A stretch of DNA of 64,000 nt, taken from contig JBEYHY010000005.1 in assembly GCA_040635515.1 (NCBI GenBank), positions 496,001 to 560,000 on the forward strand, given 5' to 3'. A program made the translations under genes and the position numbers. The DNA is from Prauserella_A sp040635515 (GTDB taxonomy: Bacteria; Actinomycetota; Actinomycetes; Mycobacteriales; Pseudonocardiaceae). Below the pieces are notes generated by a model that saw only the letters and a program-made list of their open reading frames with translations, was not told the DNA's origin and ran no database searches. Each line of letters opens with the position of its first letter. Position 1 is the stretch's first letter. Of the stretch, positions 17,423 to 25,127 are shown piece by piece.

Positions 17423-18990
17423 TGGTTTCCGTACGCAGCGTGGTGGACAGGGTCGGGCCGACCCTGTTGCACGCGGTGTACCTCCCCGACGATTGTCCCG
17501 CCGTCGCCGACGTCGTCATCGCCGAGCCCGGGGCGACCGGCCATCTCGGTGCGGGCGACCTCGTGCTCGCCGTAGCGGCAGGCGAATCCGAAGAGGCGAG
17601 CGCGCTGATCGAGGCGGGCGCGGAGCACGGTGCCGCAGCCGTTCTCGCCAAGCCACCGCTTGTGGGGAAGCCGGCCGTCCGGCGCGCGGCCGAACGCGCG
17701 GGCATCGGCCTCATCGAGGTGCACGCCGCGACGTCGTGGGCCCAGCTCGTATGGCTGCTGCGCACCGTGCTCGACGCGATCGCCGACGAATCCGAACCGC
17801 TTGAGAACGGCGAGGAAGGCAACGCGGGCGATCTCTTCCAGCTCGCCGACGCCGTCGCGTCCGTTGTGGACGCTCCGGTGACCATCGAGGACACCAACTC
17901 GCGTGTGCTCGCCTATTCCGAACGGCAGGACCTCACCGACCCGGCGAGGGTCGCGACCATCATGGGCCGCCGCATACCCGACGACGTACTCACCAGGTTC
18001 CGTTCCCGTGGGGTCTTCCGCGACCTTTCGAAGGGAAGGCAGACGATTTTCGTGCCAGGCCAGCGGGACGGGACTCTGCCGAGACTCATCGTGCCCATCA
18101 GGATGGGTGGTGAACTACTCGGCTCGATGTGGGCCGTCGTCGCGGGCCCGGTCGCCGACGAGCGGGCGGCCGCTTTCGCCGACACCGCGCCCGTCGTCGC
18201 GCTTCATCTGCTGAGGAGACGCGCACATGCCGACGTCAGGCGCAGGGCGTCGGCCGAGCTGCTGAGAGCCCTGCTGCGCGGCGAACTGGGCACGAGGAAG
18301 GCCGTCGCGGAACTCGACCTGCCCGACGAACCCCATCGCGTCGTCGTCATCGAGACGACAGGCGGCGAGACCGTCGACGGTGAGGGATTACGGCTCGCGT
18401 TGCTCGAACGGATCTCCCATGGCATCGGCCGCAGGTTCACCGCGGCGGAGGAGGGTGGCCTGCTCTACGCCGTCGTCGCCGACAACGGGCGAACCGGCGC
18501 GTGGCCGCGGCTTCGCGAAGCGCTGTCGTGCGTCCCTTCCGGCAGGAAGACGGGGGCGCTGCGGGCGGCGGCGGGCAGCGCGGCACCACTCGGCGAGCTG
18601 ACCCGGTCCCGCAGGCAGGCCGAGGAAACTCTGGGGCTGCTCAGGGCAGGCGTGCTCGACGCGAAGGTTCCCTGCTTCGAGGAAGTGTGGACGGAACTCG
18701 CCCTGCACAGGGCCGCGACGGCGGCGCAGGCCGCCGGAATCACCGAGCTCGGTCCGCTCGACGCCATCAGGGCCTACGACGCCGCGAACGCGACCGACTA
18801 CGTGGAAACGCTCTTCGAGTGGCTTCGCCATCCAGGCGATCCCAGGGCGGCGGCCAAGGCCTTGCGGATCCACCCCAACACGCTGCGGTACCGCATGCGC
18901 AAGCTGCTCGACATCGTCCCCCTCGACCTGGATCACCCCGACGTCAGGCTCGCGCTGCTCAGCCAGCTGGTCGCGCTGCGCTGGGCGTAA
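17422..18990 (+). CDS. PucR family (CdaR-type) transcriptional regulator
   Basis: A 522-residue regulator. The N-terminal 130 residues form a PucR domain (AVADVVIAEPGATGHLGAGD, LVLAVAAGESEEASALIEAG). A GAF-like middle covers about 150-280 (LFQLADAVASVVDAPVTIED). The C-terminus carries the PucR helix-turn-helix: AAAKALRIHPNTLRYRMRKL, then LLDIVPLDLDHPDVRLALL. Start ATG 17422 overlaps the VOC stop by one base, giving padR-VOC-pucR a shared transcript. PucR relatives control purine, amino acid or polyamine catabolism and usually sit beside their target, but no such pathway is adjacent here; proline-related pruA is 35 kb away. The target is unknown. Confidence 0.88.
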   Translation: MVSVRSVVDRVGPTLLHAVYLPDDCPAVADVVIAEPGATGHLGAGDLVLAVAAGESEEASALIEAGAEHGAAAVLAKPPLVGKPAVRRAAERAGIGLIEVHAATSWAQLVWLLRTVLDAIADESEPLENGEEGNAGDLFQLADAVASVVDAPVTIEDTNSRVLAYSERQDLTDPARVATIMGRRIPDDVLTRFRSRGVFRDLSKGRQTIFVPGQRDGTLPRLIVPIRMGGELLGSMWAVVAGPVADERAAAFADTAPVVALHLLRRRAHADVRRRASAELLRALLRGELGTRKAVAELDLPDEPHRVVVIETTGGETVDGEGLRLALLERISHGIGRRFTAAEEGGLLYAVVADNGRTGAWPRLREALSCVPSGRKTGALRAAAGSAAPLGELTRSRRQAEETLGLLRAGVLDAKVPCFEEVWTELALHRAATAAQAAGITELGPLDAIRAYDAANATDYVETLFEWLRHPGDPRAAAKALRIHPNTLRYRMRKLLDIVPLDLDHPDVRLALLSQLVALRWA

Positions 18991-19003
18991 CGCCCCGGCT
19001 TTT

Positions 19004-19978
19004 TCAGTACCGTTCGGCCAGCCAGCCGCCGAGCGCGCGAAGCTCGCCGGCGAGCGCTTCCGGTTCCAGCACATCGATGTCGAGGTTGAGGTAGGTCAGC
19101 CAGCGGGCGGCCCAGCCGAGATCGTCGGTGCCGAAGCGCAGCTCGCACTCGCCTTCGGCACCAGCTGCCACGGTCGCGACGCTGGGGTCGACGAGTTCGC
19201 GCACGAGGTCGGCCGAGGTGTACACGCGCACCCTGACCGCGTGCCGCCACGGCCCGTCGGCGAGCGTGCCATTCACGAACGCGACGGCGTCGGAAGGTGG
19301 ATCGGGAACGGGAAGGCGGATGCCGAGCGGCTGCGCCTCGGCGATGCGGTCGAGCGCGTAGACGCGCCATTCCAGCGCGTCGCGCGTGGCCGCGACGAGG
19401 TACCAGTTCCGGCGCAGCGCGACCAGCCGGTGTGGCAGCACGTCGACGGCCTTGGCGGCACCGAGTGCCCGGTGCTTGATCCGGATGGCTTCGCCTGCCC
19501 CGCAGGCGATGGCGACGGTGATCAGCACGTCCCGGCCTGCCGCGCGCGGCGAGCGCCCTTCTGGCGCCTCCACCTTGCCGAGCGCGGCGAGCCTGGTGTG
19601 CCAGCGCGCGGGCACGGCGCCGGTGAGCTTGGACAGTTTGGACAGAGCCGTCACGGCCGCGGTTTCGAGACCGGCGACACCTGCCGCCGTGCGCAGTCCG
19701 ATGGCGACGGCCGCGACCTCGTCCGCGTCGAGCGGAACCGGCGGTGTCTCGCGGCCCGGACCGAGCCGGTAACCGCCCTCCCTGCCTGCCTCGCCCTCGA
19801 TGCGGTAGCCGATCTCCCTCAACTGGGCGACGTCCCTTCGCGCCGTCCGCTCCGTGACCCCGAGCCTCGCCGCGAGCCGCGGCGCCGAGATGCCGGGATA
19901 CGCCTGGAGCAGGGCGAGCAGTTCGAGGCGGCGACTGGTCGTGCGCCTCGGGCGCCGGTCCGGAGATTCGTCCCGCAT
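19004..19978 (-). CDS. WYL domain-containing regulator (DeoR/YafY type)
   Basis: A 324-residue regulator with an N-terminal winged helix (RRLELLALLQAYPGISAPRL, LGVTERTARRDVAQLREIGY) and a WYL sensor domain at about 140-230, including the characteristic ALRRNWYLVAATRDALEWRV and DRIAEA. A C-terminal WCX-like part ends GGWLAERY. A -10 TAATGT on the minus strand (19985-19990) lies seven bases before ATG 19978, so the message is probably leaderless. It is divergent from an SRPBCC gene 83 bp away, the most likely target: in many actinobacteria a YafY-type WYL regulator sits next to such a gene. Confidence 0.87.
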   Translation of the reverse strand: MRDESPDRRPRRTTSRRLELLALLQAYPGISAPRLAARLGVTERTARRDVAQLREIGYRIEGEAGREGGYRLGPGRETPPVPLDADEVAAVAIGLRTAAGVAGLETAAVTALSKLSKLTGAVPARWHTRLAALGKVEAPEGRSPRAAGRDVLITVAIACGAGEAIRIKHRALGAAKAVDVLPHRLVALRRNWYLVAATRDALEWRVYALDRIAEAQPLGIRLPVPDPPSDAVAFVNGTLADGPWRHAVRVRVYTSADLVRELVDPSVATVAAGAEGECELRFGTDDLGWAARWLTYLNLDIDVLEPEALAGELRALGGWLAERY

Positions 19979-20061
19979 ACCCGGACATTACCTGTCCTGG
20001 TAGAGGTTCATGCTGGTCAGATGACGACATCACCGTTCAGCCACACCGTGAGGACGAGTTC

Positions 20062-20490
20062 ATGAGCACGGGATGGCGCGGCGCGCGGGTCGGGCTCACC
20101 AAGGACGCGGGCTGGCAGATCGGCGTCTCCAAGACCGTCGAGGTCCCCGCCGATACGGCGTGGGAGTTCCTCACCTCGCCGGAGGGCATCGCGATCTGGC
20201 TCGGCGACGGGGTCACCGTGATTCCCGAACGGGGAGCGGGCTATGAGACCACGGCCGGTGTGCGCGGCGAGACTCGCGGCTTTCGTGAACGCGACCGCGT
20301 CCGGCTCACCTGGCATCCGCCGGGCTGGACCCACGACACGACGCTGCAACTCACCGTCACCTCGGCAGGCGAAGGAAAGTCCCGCATCGGGGTGCACCAG
20401 GAACGCCTCGCGGATGCCGGGGAGAGGGAGCTGCAACGCAAGCACTGGAAAGACGTGATCACCGCGCTCGCGGAGGCACTGACCCGCTGA
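20062..20490 (+). CDS. SRPBCC (AHSA1/START-like) domain protein
   Basis: A 142-residue single-domain SRPBCC protein. It shows the opening strand QIGVSKTVEVPADTAWEFL, the helix LTSPEGIAIWLGDG, the strand RVRLTWHPPGWTHDTTLQLT, and the C-terminal helix ERELQRKHWKDVITALAEAL that closes the ligand pocket. The ribosome site AGGACGAG precedes ATG 20062. Such proteins bind hydrophobic small molecules or act in stress or toxin handling. The divergent WYL regulator probably controls it. Confidence 0.85.
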   Translation: MSTGWRGARVGLTKDAGWQIGVSKTVEVPADTAWEFLTSPEGIAIWLGDGVTVIPERGAGYETTAGVRGETRGFRERDRVRLTWHPPGWTHDTTLQLTVTSAGEGKSRIGVHQERLADAGERELQRKHWKDVITALAEALTR

Positions 20491-20511
20491 GCTGGTCCAC
20501 AGTGGACGCGT

Positions 20512-21390
20512 TCACGCGAAGTGGTCCGCGACCTCGCCGAGCAACTCCACCTGCCGGTACCACTCCCCGCCGAACGGCGTCACCACGATCCTGCTCACCC
20601 CCGCTTCCTCGAAGGCGGCGAACCGTTCCGCCACCTTCGACGGCCTTCCGGCCGCGAGCGCGTCGCGCATCTCCTTCTCGCCGCCGTACCGGGAGAGCGC
20701 GCGTGCCTGCCGGTCCACCGTCGCGGCCGGCACGTTGCCGAGTGCCGCGCACACGCCAGCGGTGATACCGGGAACCGGCCTTCCGATGGAATCGGCGAAC
20801 CGCGACAGCGTACGCGCCCCCGCCCTGACGGCCTTCGTCGTCGGGAAAGCCGGAAACCACTCGTCGCCGTACCACGCGCTCCTGCGAACCGCCGCGGCCG
20901 AGTTTCCGCCGACGAGCAGCGGCGGCATGGTCGCGGATGGGGCGAGCCGCACCGGCTCCGCCGCGACGACGGCGGACTTGCCCGCGACGAGGTTCGGCAG
21001 TACTTCGAGCGCGGCGTCGGTCAGCCTGCCCCTCCCGGCGAGCCCGCGGCCGACGGCTCGCCACCCCGCGTCCCCGTGCGCCGAGTCGCCGATGCCGACC
21101 CCGAGCAGAACCCGTTCCCTCGAAAGCAACTGCAATGTCGCCACCTGTTTGGCGATCAGCGCGACGGGACGCAGCGCGACGACGAGCACGGCGAAGCCGA
21201 CCTTGAGCCGCTCGGTCGCCGTCGCGGCGGCGGTCAGCACGACGACACTGTCGAGCACGGGGCCGGAGGTGATCAGGTGGTCGCCCTTCCACACCGACTC
21301 CAGTCCGCAACTCTCCGCGTGCCTGGCCTGCGAGGCCACCGAAGCCGTGCCGTCGGCCCCGCAGGGAGGAAGGACGACCCCGATCCGCAT
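20512..21390 (-). CDS. LLM class F420-dependent (luciferase-like) oxidoreductase
   Basis: A 292-residue TIM-barrel protein of the luciferase-like monooxygenase superfamily: MRIGVVLPPCG at the start, SVWKGDHLITSGPVLDSVVV, the conserved LLSRERVLLGVGIGDSAHGD, and PPLLVGGNSAAAVRRSAWYGDEWFP. The barrel is slightly shorter than the usual 300-340 residues. Cofactor F420 is typical for this subgroup in actinobacteria, but FMN cannot be excluded from sequence. Start ATG 21390 overlaps the stop of the upstream MDR gene by one base, so the pair is one operon; together they suggest redox handling of a quinone- or nitro-like compound, inferred only. Confidence 0.85.
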   Translation of the reverse strand: MRIGVVLPPCGADGTASVASQARHAESCGLESVWKGDHLITSGPVLDSVVVLTAAATATERLKVGFAVLVVALRPVALIAKQVATLQLLSRERVLLGVGIGDSAHGDAGWRAVGRGLAGRGRLTDAALEVLPNLVAGKSAVVAAEPVRLAPSATMPPLLVGGNSAAAVRRSAWYGDEWFPAFPTTKAVRAGARTLSRFADSIGRPVPGITAGVCAALGNVPAATVDRQARALSRYGGEKEMRDALAAGRPSKVAERFAAFEEAGVSRIVVTPFGGEWYRQVELLGEVADHFA

Positions 21391-22349
21391 CAGCCGACCT
21401 CAAGCAGGGTCTTCCCGATCGTCGACCGGGATTCCATGGCGGCGTGGGCATCGGCGGCCCTCGCGAGCGGGAACCGCTGGCCGATCACCGGCCGCAGCCT
21501 GCCCTCCGCGGCCTCGGCGAGCGCGTTTCTCGCGAACTGCCTCATCTCCTCCGGCGTCCCGCCAAGTCCCCAGCCGACGCTGACGCCACGCTCGGCGGCA
21601 AGCTCCTCGGGGATCTCGGTGACCGAACCACTCGCCGCGCCGAAAGTCACGAGCCGTCCTCCTTCGCCGATCAGGTCGAAGGCGGTTCTGCCGATGTCAC
21701 CGCCGACGGCGTCGAAAACGACATCGACCTCGCCGCACGCCTCGCGCACCCGCTGCGGCCATTCCGCGTCGCCGTAGCCGACGACGGCGCCGGCGCCCAA
21801 TTCCTCGACGATGCCGAACTTCGCCGCGCTGCCGACCGCCCCGACGACGGTCGCCCCCGCGTTGTGCGCCAGCTGCACGAGCAGGCTGCCGACCCCACCG
21901 GCCGCGGCTTCGACGAGCACCCTCGTCCCCCTGCCGATTCCCGCGCGGGCATGCAGCATCATCGCCGTCCTCCCGTCGGCCAGCAGCGCGACCGCGTCGG
22001 CGAGATCGAGTGCGGGCGGCACCGGGAGCACCGCGTTCGCGTCGACGACGACCCGCTCCGCGTATCCCCCTTTCCCGTCGAGGCCGCTGACCACCAGCTC
22101 ACCCACGAGTGCGGGGTCGGCGCCCTCCCCGACGCCGGTGATGACGCCGCCGACCCCATTGCCCGGAATCATCGGAAGCGAGTCGGCGAACGGCCCCCAG
22201 CCATCCCTGCGGAACTGCGTCTCGACGAAGGTGATGTTGGCGTAGGCGACCTCGATACGCACCTGGCCCGCCCCCAGCTCGGGCTCAGGTACGTCGGCGA
22301 AGGTCAGCACCTCCGGTTCACCGTGTTCCTTGAGCAAGATGGCTTTCAT
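21390..22349 (-). CDS. Zinc-binding-type MDR oxidoreductase (quinone reductase-like)
   Basis: A 319-residue medium-chain dehydrogenase/reductase. It has the N-terminal GroES-like part (MKAILLKEHGEPEVLTFADV, PMIPGNGVGGVITGVGEG) and the Rossmann part with the NADPH loop GAAAGGVGSLLVQLAH-like sequence (VLVEAAAGGVGSLLVQLA), then VFDAVGGDIGRTAFDLIGEG. Catalytic zinc ligands of true alcohol dehydrogenases are absent, placing it with quinone oxidoreductases. A GGAAAGGGG ribosome site precedes ATG 22349. Directly upstream is a stretched promoter with a MerR-type palindrome, so expression is likely induced by a redox or electrophile signal through a MerR-family activator encoded elsewhere. Confidence 0.88.
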   Translation of the reverse strand: MKAILLKEHGEPEVLTFADVPEPELGAGQVRIEVAYANITFVETQFRRDGWGPFADSLPMIPGNGVGGVITGVGEGADPALVGELVVSGLDGKGGYAERVVVDANAVLPVPPALDLADAVALLADGRTAMMLHARAGIGRGTRVLVEAAAGGVGSLLVQLAHNAGATVVGAVGSAAKFGIVEELGAGAVVGYGDAEWPQRVREACGEVDVVFDAVGGDIGRTAFDLIGEGGRLVTFGAASGSVTEIPEELAAERGVSVGWGLGGTPEEMRQFARNALAEAAEGRLRPVIGQRFPLARAADAHAAMESRSTIGKTLLEVG

Positions 22350-22373
22350 GGCGCCCCTTTCCGTGTCACACCC

Positions 22374-22404
22374 AGCGTGCGACCTCTACCTAACTAGAGG
22401 TCAA
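22374..22404 (-). promoter_or_regulatory. MerR-type promoter of the MDR-LLM operon
   Basis: On the minus strand -35 TTGACC (22404-22399) and a weak -10 CACGCT (22379-22374) are 19 bp apart. Between and over them lies GACCTCTA-CCTAAC-TAGAGGTC (22381-22402), perfect 8-bp arms. A 19-bp spacer with an internal dyad is the hallmark of MerR-family activated promoters; the activator gene is not in this window. Confidence 0.65.
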
Positions 22405-22521
22405 TGGCTTGTCGTGCTACCACCACGGAAACGGGTCATCATTGTTTTGTCGCCACGATGACACCGCCGTCCGGGTGGCTCACCGTTGGTGACGACATCG
22501 CACTACTCGCAGGAGGAACCC

Positions 22522-23628
22522 GTGCGCATCGCCGTCCCCCGAGAGATCAAGAAACACGAGTACCGCGTGGCGCTGACCCCGGCGGGAGTGCACGAACTGG
22601 TCCAGCGAGGACACGAGGTTTTCATCGAGACCGGAGCCGGAGCGGGTTCCTCGATCAGCGACGAGCAGTACCTCGCCGCGGGCGCGAAGATCCTCCCCAC
22701 CGCGGCGGAAACCTGGGCGGAGGGCGAACTCGTACTCAAGGTCAAGGAGCCCGTCGCCGCCGAGTACCCGATGCTGACCTCCGACCAGGTGCTGTTCACC
22801 TACCTGCACCTGGCGGCCGACAGGGCGCTCACCGACGCGCTGCTGAGCGCGGGCACCACGTCGATCGCCTACGAAACCGTGCAGTCGGCGAACGGCTCGT
22901 TGCCGCTGCTCGCTCCGATGTCCGAGGTAGCCGGAAGGCTCGCCCCGCAGGTCGGCGCGTATTCGCTCATGAAGCCGAGCGGAGGGAGAGGAGTCCTGCC
23001 CGGCGGCGTGCCAGGCGTACATCCCGCGCGCGTCGTCGTGATCGGCGGCGGGGTCGCCGGTGTCAACGCGGCGCGCATCGCGCTCGGGCTCGGCTCCGAC
23101 GTCGAGGTACTCGACACCAACGTCGACCGGCTGCGCGAGATCGACACTGCCTTCGCCGGAAGGATTCGCACCGTCACCTCCAACGCGCTCTCGCTGGACG
23201 AGGCGGTGGCCGAGGCCGACCTGGTGATCGGGGCCGTGCTCATCGCGGGCGCGAAAGCGCCGAAGCTGGTGTCGGGCGAACTGGTCTCGCGGATGCGCCC
23301 CGGCAGCGTCCTCGTCGACATCTCCATCGACCAGGGAGGCTGCTTCGCCGACTCGCGGCCGACCACCCACGACGAACCGACCTACCGGGTGCACGATTCG
23401 GTCTTCTACTGCGTCGCCAACATGCCTGGTGCGGTACCGCGCACCTCGACGTATGCCTTGACCAACGTCACACTGCCCTACGCGCTCCGGCTCGCCGATC
23501 GCGGCTGGCGGGCCGCCCTGCGCGACGATCCCGCTCTGGCCAAGGGGCTCAACACTCACGAAGGCGCGCTCACCAACGGCGCGGTCGCCACGGCACACGA
23601 GCTGCCTTACAACACCGTGGATCTGTAG
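22522..23628 (+). CDS. ald: Alanine dehydrogenase
   Basis: NAD-dependent interconversion of L-alanine with pyruvate and ammonia in the cytoplasm. It has 368 residues, the family length. Visible blocks: RIAVPREIKKHEYRVALTPA, LVLKVKEPVAAEYPML with the substrate lysine, LFTYLHLAADRALT with the catalytic histidine, a Rossmann loop VVVIGGGVAGVNAARIALGL, and DISIDQGGCFADSRPTTHDE with the catalytic aspartate. GTG 22522 follows a strong AGGAGGAA ribosome site. In mycobacteria ald is induced by alanine through the Lrp-type AldR; no aldR is adjacent, but the region shared with the divergent MDR gene contains a loose GTCATC/GATGAC inverted pair at about 22437-22462. Confidence 0.95.
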   Translation: MRIAVPREIKKHEYRVALTPAGVHELVQRGHEVFIETGAGAGSSISDEQYLAAGAKILPTAAETWAEGELVLKVKEPVAAEYPMLTSDQVLFTYLHLAADRALTDALLSAGTTSIAYETVQSANGSLPLLAPMSEVAGRLAPQVGAYSLMKPSGGRGVLPGGVPGVHPARVVVIGGGVAGVNAARIALGLGSDVEVLDTNVDRLREIDTAFAGRIRTVTSNALSLDEAVAEADLVIGAVLIAGAKAPKLVSGELVSRMRPGSVLVDISIDQGGCFADSRPTTHDEPTYRVHDSVFYCVANMPGAVPRTSTYALTNVTLPYALRLADRGWRAALRDDPALAKGLNTHEGALTNGAVATAHELPYNTVDL

Positions 23629-23636
23629 CGCGGACA

Positions 23637-23666
23637 CAAAAAAGGGGGAACCTCGAAAGGTTCCCC
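23637..23666 (-). terminator. Rho-independent terminator of the candidate small RNA
   Basis: Perfect 9-bp stem 23645-23653 with 23658-23666 and a 4-nt loop. On the minus strand it is followed by C and six T. On the plus strand (after ald) there is no T run, so it terminates mainly leftward transcription. Confidence 0.75.
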
Positions 23667-23722
23667 GGATTAAGGGGCGGCCCGCTCAACCAGCCTGGGG
23701 GTCACCGGGAGCGGGCCGCCGA
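23638..23722 (-). ncRNA. Candidate small RNA ending in a Rho-independent terminator
   Basis: Minus strand of the ald downstream gap. A -10-like TAAGCT (23733-23728) precedes a likely 5' end near 23722. The transcript would begin with a 12-bp perfect GC stem (23709-23720 pairing with 23676-23687) whose 21-nt loop contains a run of five C. It would end with a 9-bp perfect stem, GGGGAACCT/AGGTTCCCC with a TTCG loop, then CTTTTTTG. The total is about 85 nt. No coding frame fits. The layout resembles the C-loop double-hairpin small RNAs of actinobacteria (6C type), but I cannot confirm family membership. No -35 is recognisable. Confidence 0.5.
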
Positions 23723-24041
23723 CTACAAGCTTAGGTAATAACTCCTGACTTCGCTCCCCGGGGGGCGCAAGTTGCCGGAAATACTTCTTCACCGAAGTGC
23801 CCCCATCGCCGTTATTCGGCACAAAATGCGGCTCGACCTGCCAATTTACCTCGGTGAAACGAATGTGACGTTCGAGTCAAATGCCCGTTCACGCGCTGGA
23901 ACCCGAGCCCTCCTCGCATCGTCCAATGCCGCCGTACGGCAGGATGTCCAAGCCGTCGGGCGGCGAAGCCGCGACGGCATCCACATGTGCGAACACATGC
24001 GCGAACACGGATACGAAAAACTCTAGGAGAACGAGGGCAGC
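23723..24041. other. Intergenic region before the ABC transporter operon
   Basis: About 320 bp without a credible gene. The left end would hold the promoter of the minus-strand small RNA. A GC-rich hairpin-like stretch, CTCCCCGGGGGGCGC, lies near 23755. An 84-codon plus frame at 23772-24026 has no ribosome site or recognisable content and is probably not coding. The right end should contain the promoter of the transporter; I see no clear hexamers. Confidence 0.5.
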
Positions 24042-25127
24042 ATGCACGACGGCAGCGGCCGCATCGCGGTGCACGACCTCACCAAACAGTTCGGACCCGT
24101 CGCGGCGGTTCAGAATCTGAGCTTCACCGTCGAACCGGGCACGGTCACCGGATTCCTTGGTCCGAACGGGGCAGGCAAGACGACGACGCTGCGGATGCTG
24201 CTTGGTTTGGTCACGCCCACCGCGGGGACGGCGACGATCAACGGCAGGCCACACGCCCAGCTCGGCAATCCGGGCAGGGTCGTCGGCGCCGTGCTGGAGA
24301 ACGAGGGCTTCCACCCCAAGCGCACTGCCCGCAACCACCTGCGGGTGTACGCGGCGGCGATCGGGGTTCCCGACCAGCGTGTCGAGGAGGTGCTGAACCT
24401 CGTCGGGCTCAGCACGGCCGGCGACAGAAAAGCGGGCGGATTCTCGCTTGGTATGCGGCAGCGGCTCGCGCTGGCGACCGCGCTGCTCGGCGACCCGCAG
24501 GTACTGGTGCTCGACGAGCCGGCGAACGGCCTCGACCCCGAGGGCATCGCGTGGCTGCGGACCTTCCTTCGCTCGTACGCGAGCCAGGGCAGGACGGTGC
24601 TCGTGTCGAGCCACCTGCTGTCCGAGGTCGAGCAGACGATCGACCAGGTCGTCATCATCAGCGCGGGCATGACGCGGTACTACGGCCCGCTGGAACAGCT
24701 CAGGGCGAGCCAGCGCTCGCGGGTGCTCGTCCAGCCCGCCGACGCGAACGCTCTCGTCACCGCGTTGCAGGGTGCGGGTGTCACCCAGGTCGAGCCGACC
24801 CAGGACGGAAGGGTCGCCGTCACCGGCGCGACCGTCCAGCAGATCGGTGACATCGCGGCGAAGGCAAGCCTTGCCGTGTACGGCATGGAGGAGGAGAAGG
24901 CGGACCTGGAGAAGCTGTTCTTCCAGCTCACCAGCCCGCAGTACGGCGCGACGGCGCCCCCGGCCTACGGCCAGCAACCTCCCGGCGGCTTCGGCGGCGG
25001 GTATCCCGGCGGCCAGGGCGGCTACCCGCAGCAGCAGCCGTACCAGGGCGCACAGCAGCAGTACCAGACACCACCCGGCGGCTACCAGCAGGCGGGACAG
25101 CAGCAGGGCTGGGGAGGTCCGCAGTAA
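24042..25127 (+). CDS. ABC transporter ATP-binding protein with Gln/Gly/Tyr-rich tail
   Basis: A 361-residue ATPase of the two-component ABC-2/bacitracin type. Walker A GPNGAGKTTTLRML (about 44-57), signature FSLGMRQRLALATALLGD (about 138), Walker B VLVLDEPANGLDPEG and the switch histidine VLVSSHLLSEVEQ are all intact. After about residue 300 the protein becomes a low-complexity tail rich in Gln, Gly, Pro and Tyr (QPPGGFGGGYPGGQGGYPQQ and similar), unusual for an ATPase. The stop overlaps the permease start by one base (TAATG). The tail may be a disordered interaction segment; its role is unknown. Confidence 0.9.
   Translation: MHDGSGRIAVHDLTKQFGPVAAVQNLSFTVEPGTVTGFLGPNGAGKTTTLRMLLGLVTPTAGTATINGRPHAQLGNPGRVVGAVLENEGFHPKRTARNHLRVYAAAIGVPDQRVEEVLNLVGLSTAGDRKAGGFSLGMRQRLALATALLGDPQVLVLDEPANGLDPEGIAWLRTFLRSYASQGRTVLVSSHLLSEVEQTIDQVVIISAGMTRYYGPLEQLRASQRSRVLVQPADANALVTALQGAGVTQVEPTQDGRVAVTGATVQQIGDIAAKASLAVYGMEEEKADLEKLFFQLTSPQYGATAPPAYGQQPPGGFGGGYPGGQGGYPQQQPYQGAQQQYQTPPGGYQQAGQQQGWGGPQ

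Noticed and set aside
23772..24026. An 84-codon frame before the ABC transporter
   Set aside because: No ribosome site, no recognisable content, and it crosses a region likely to hold promoters.
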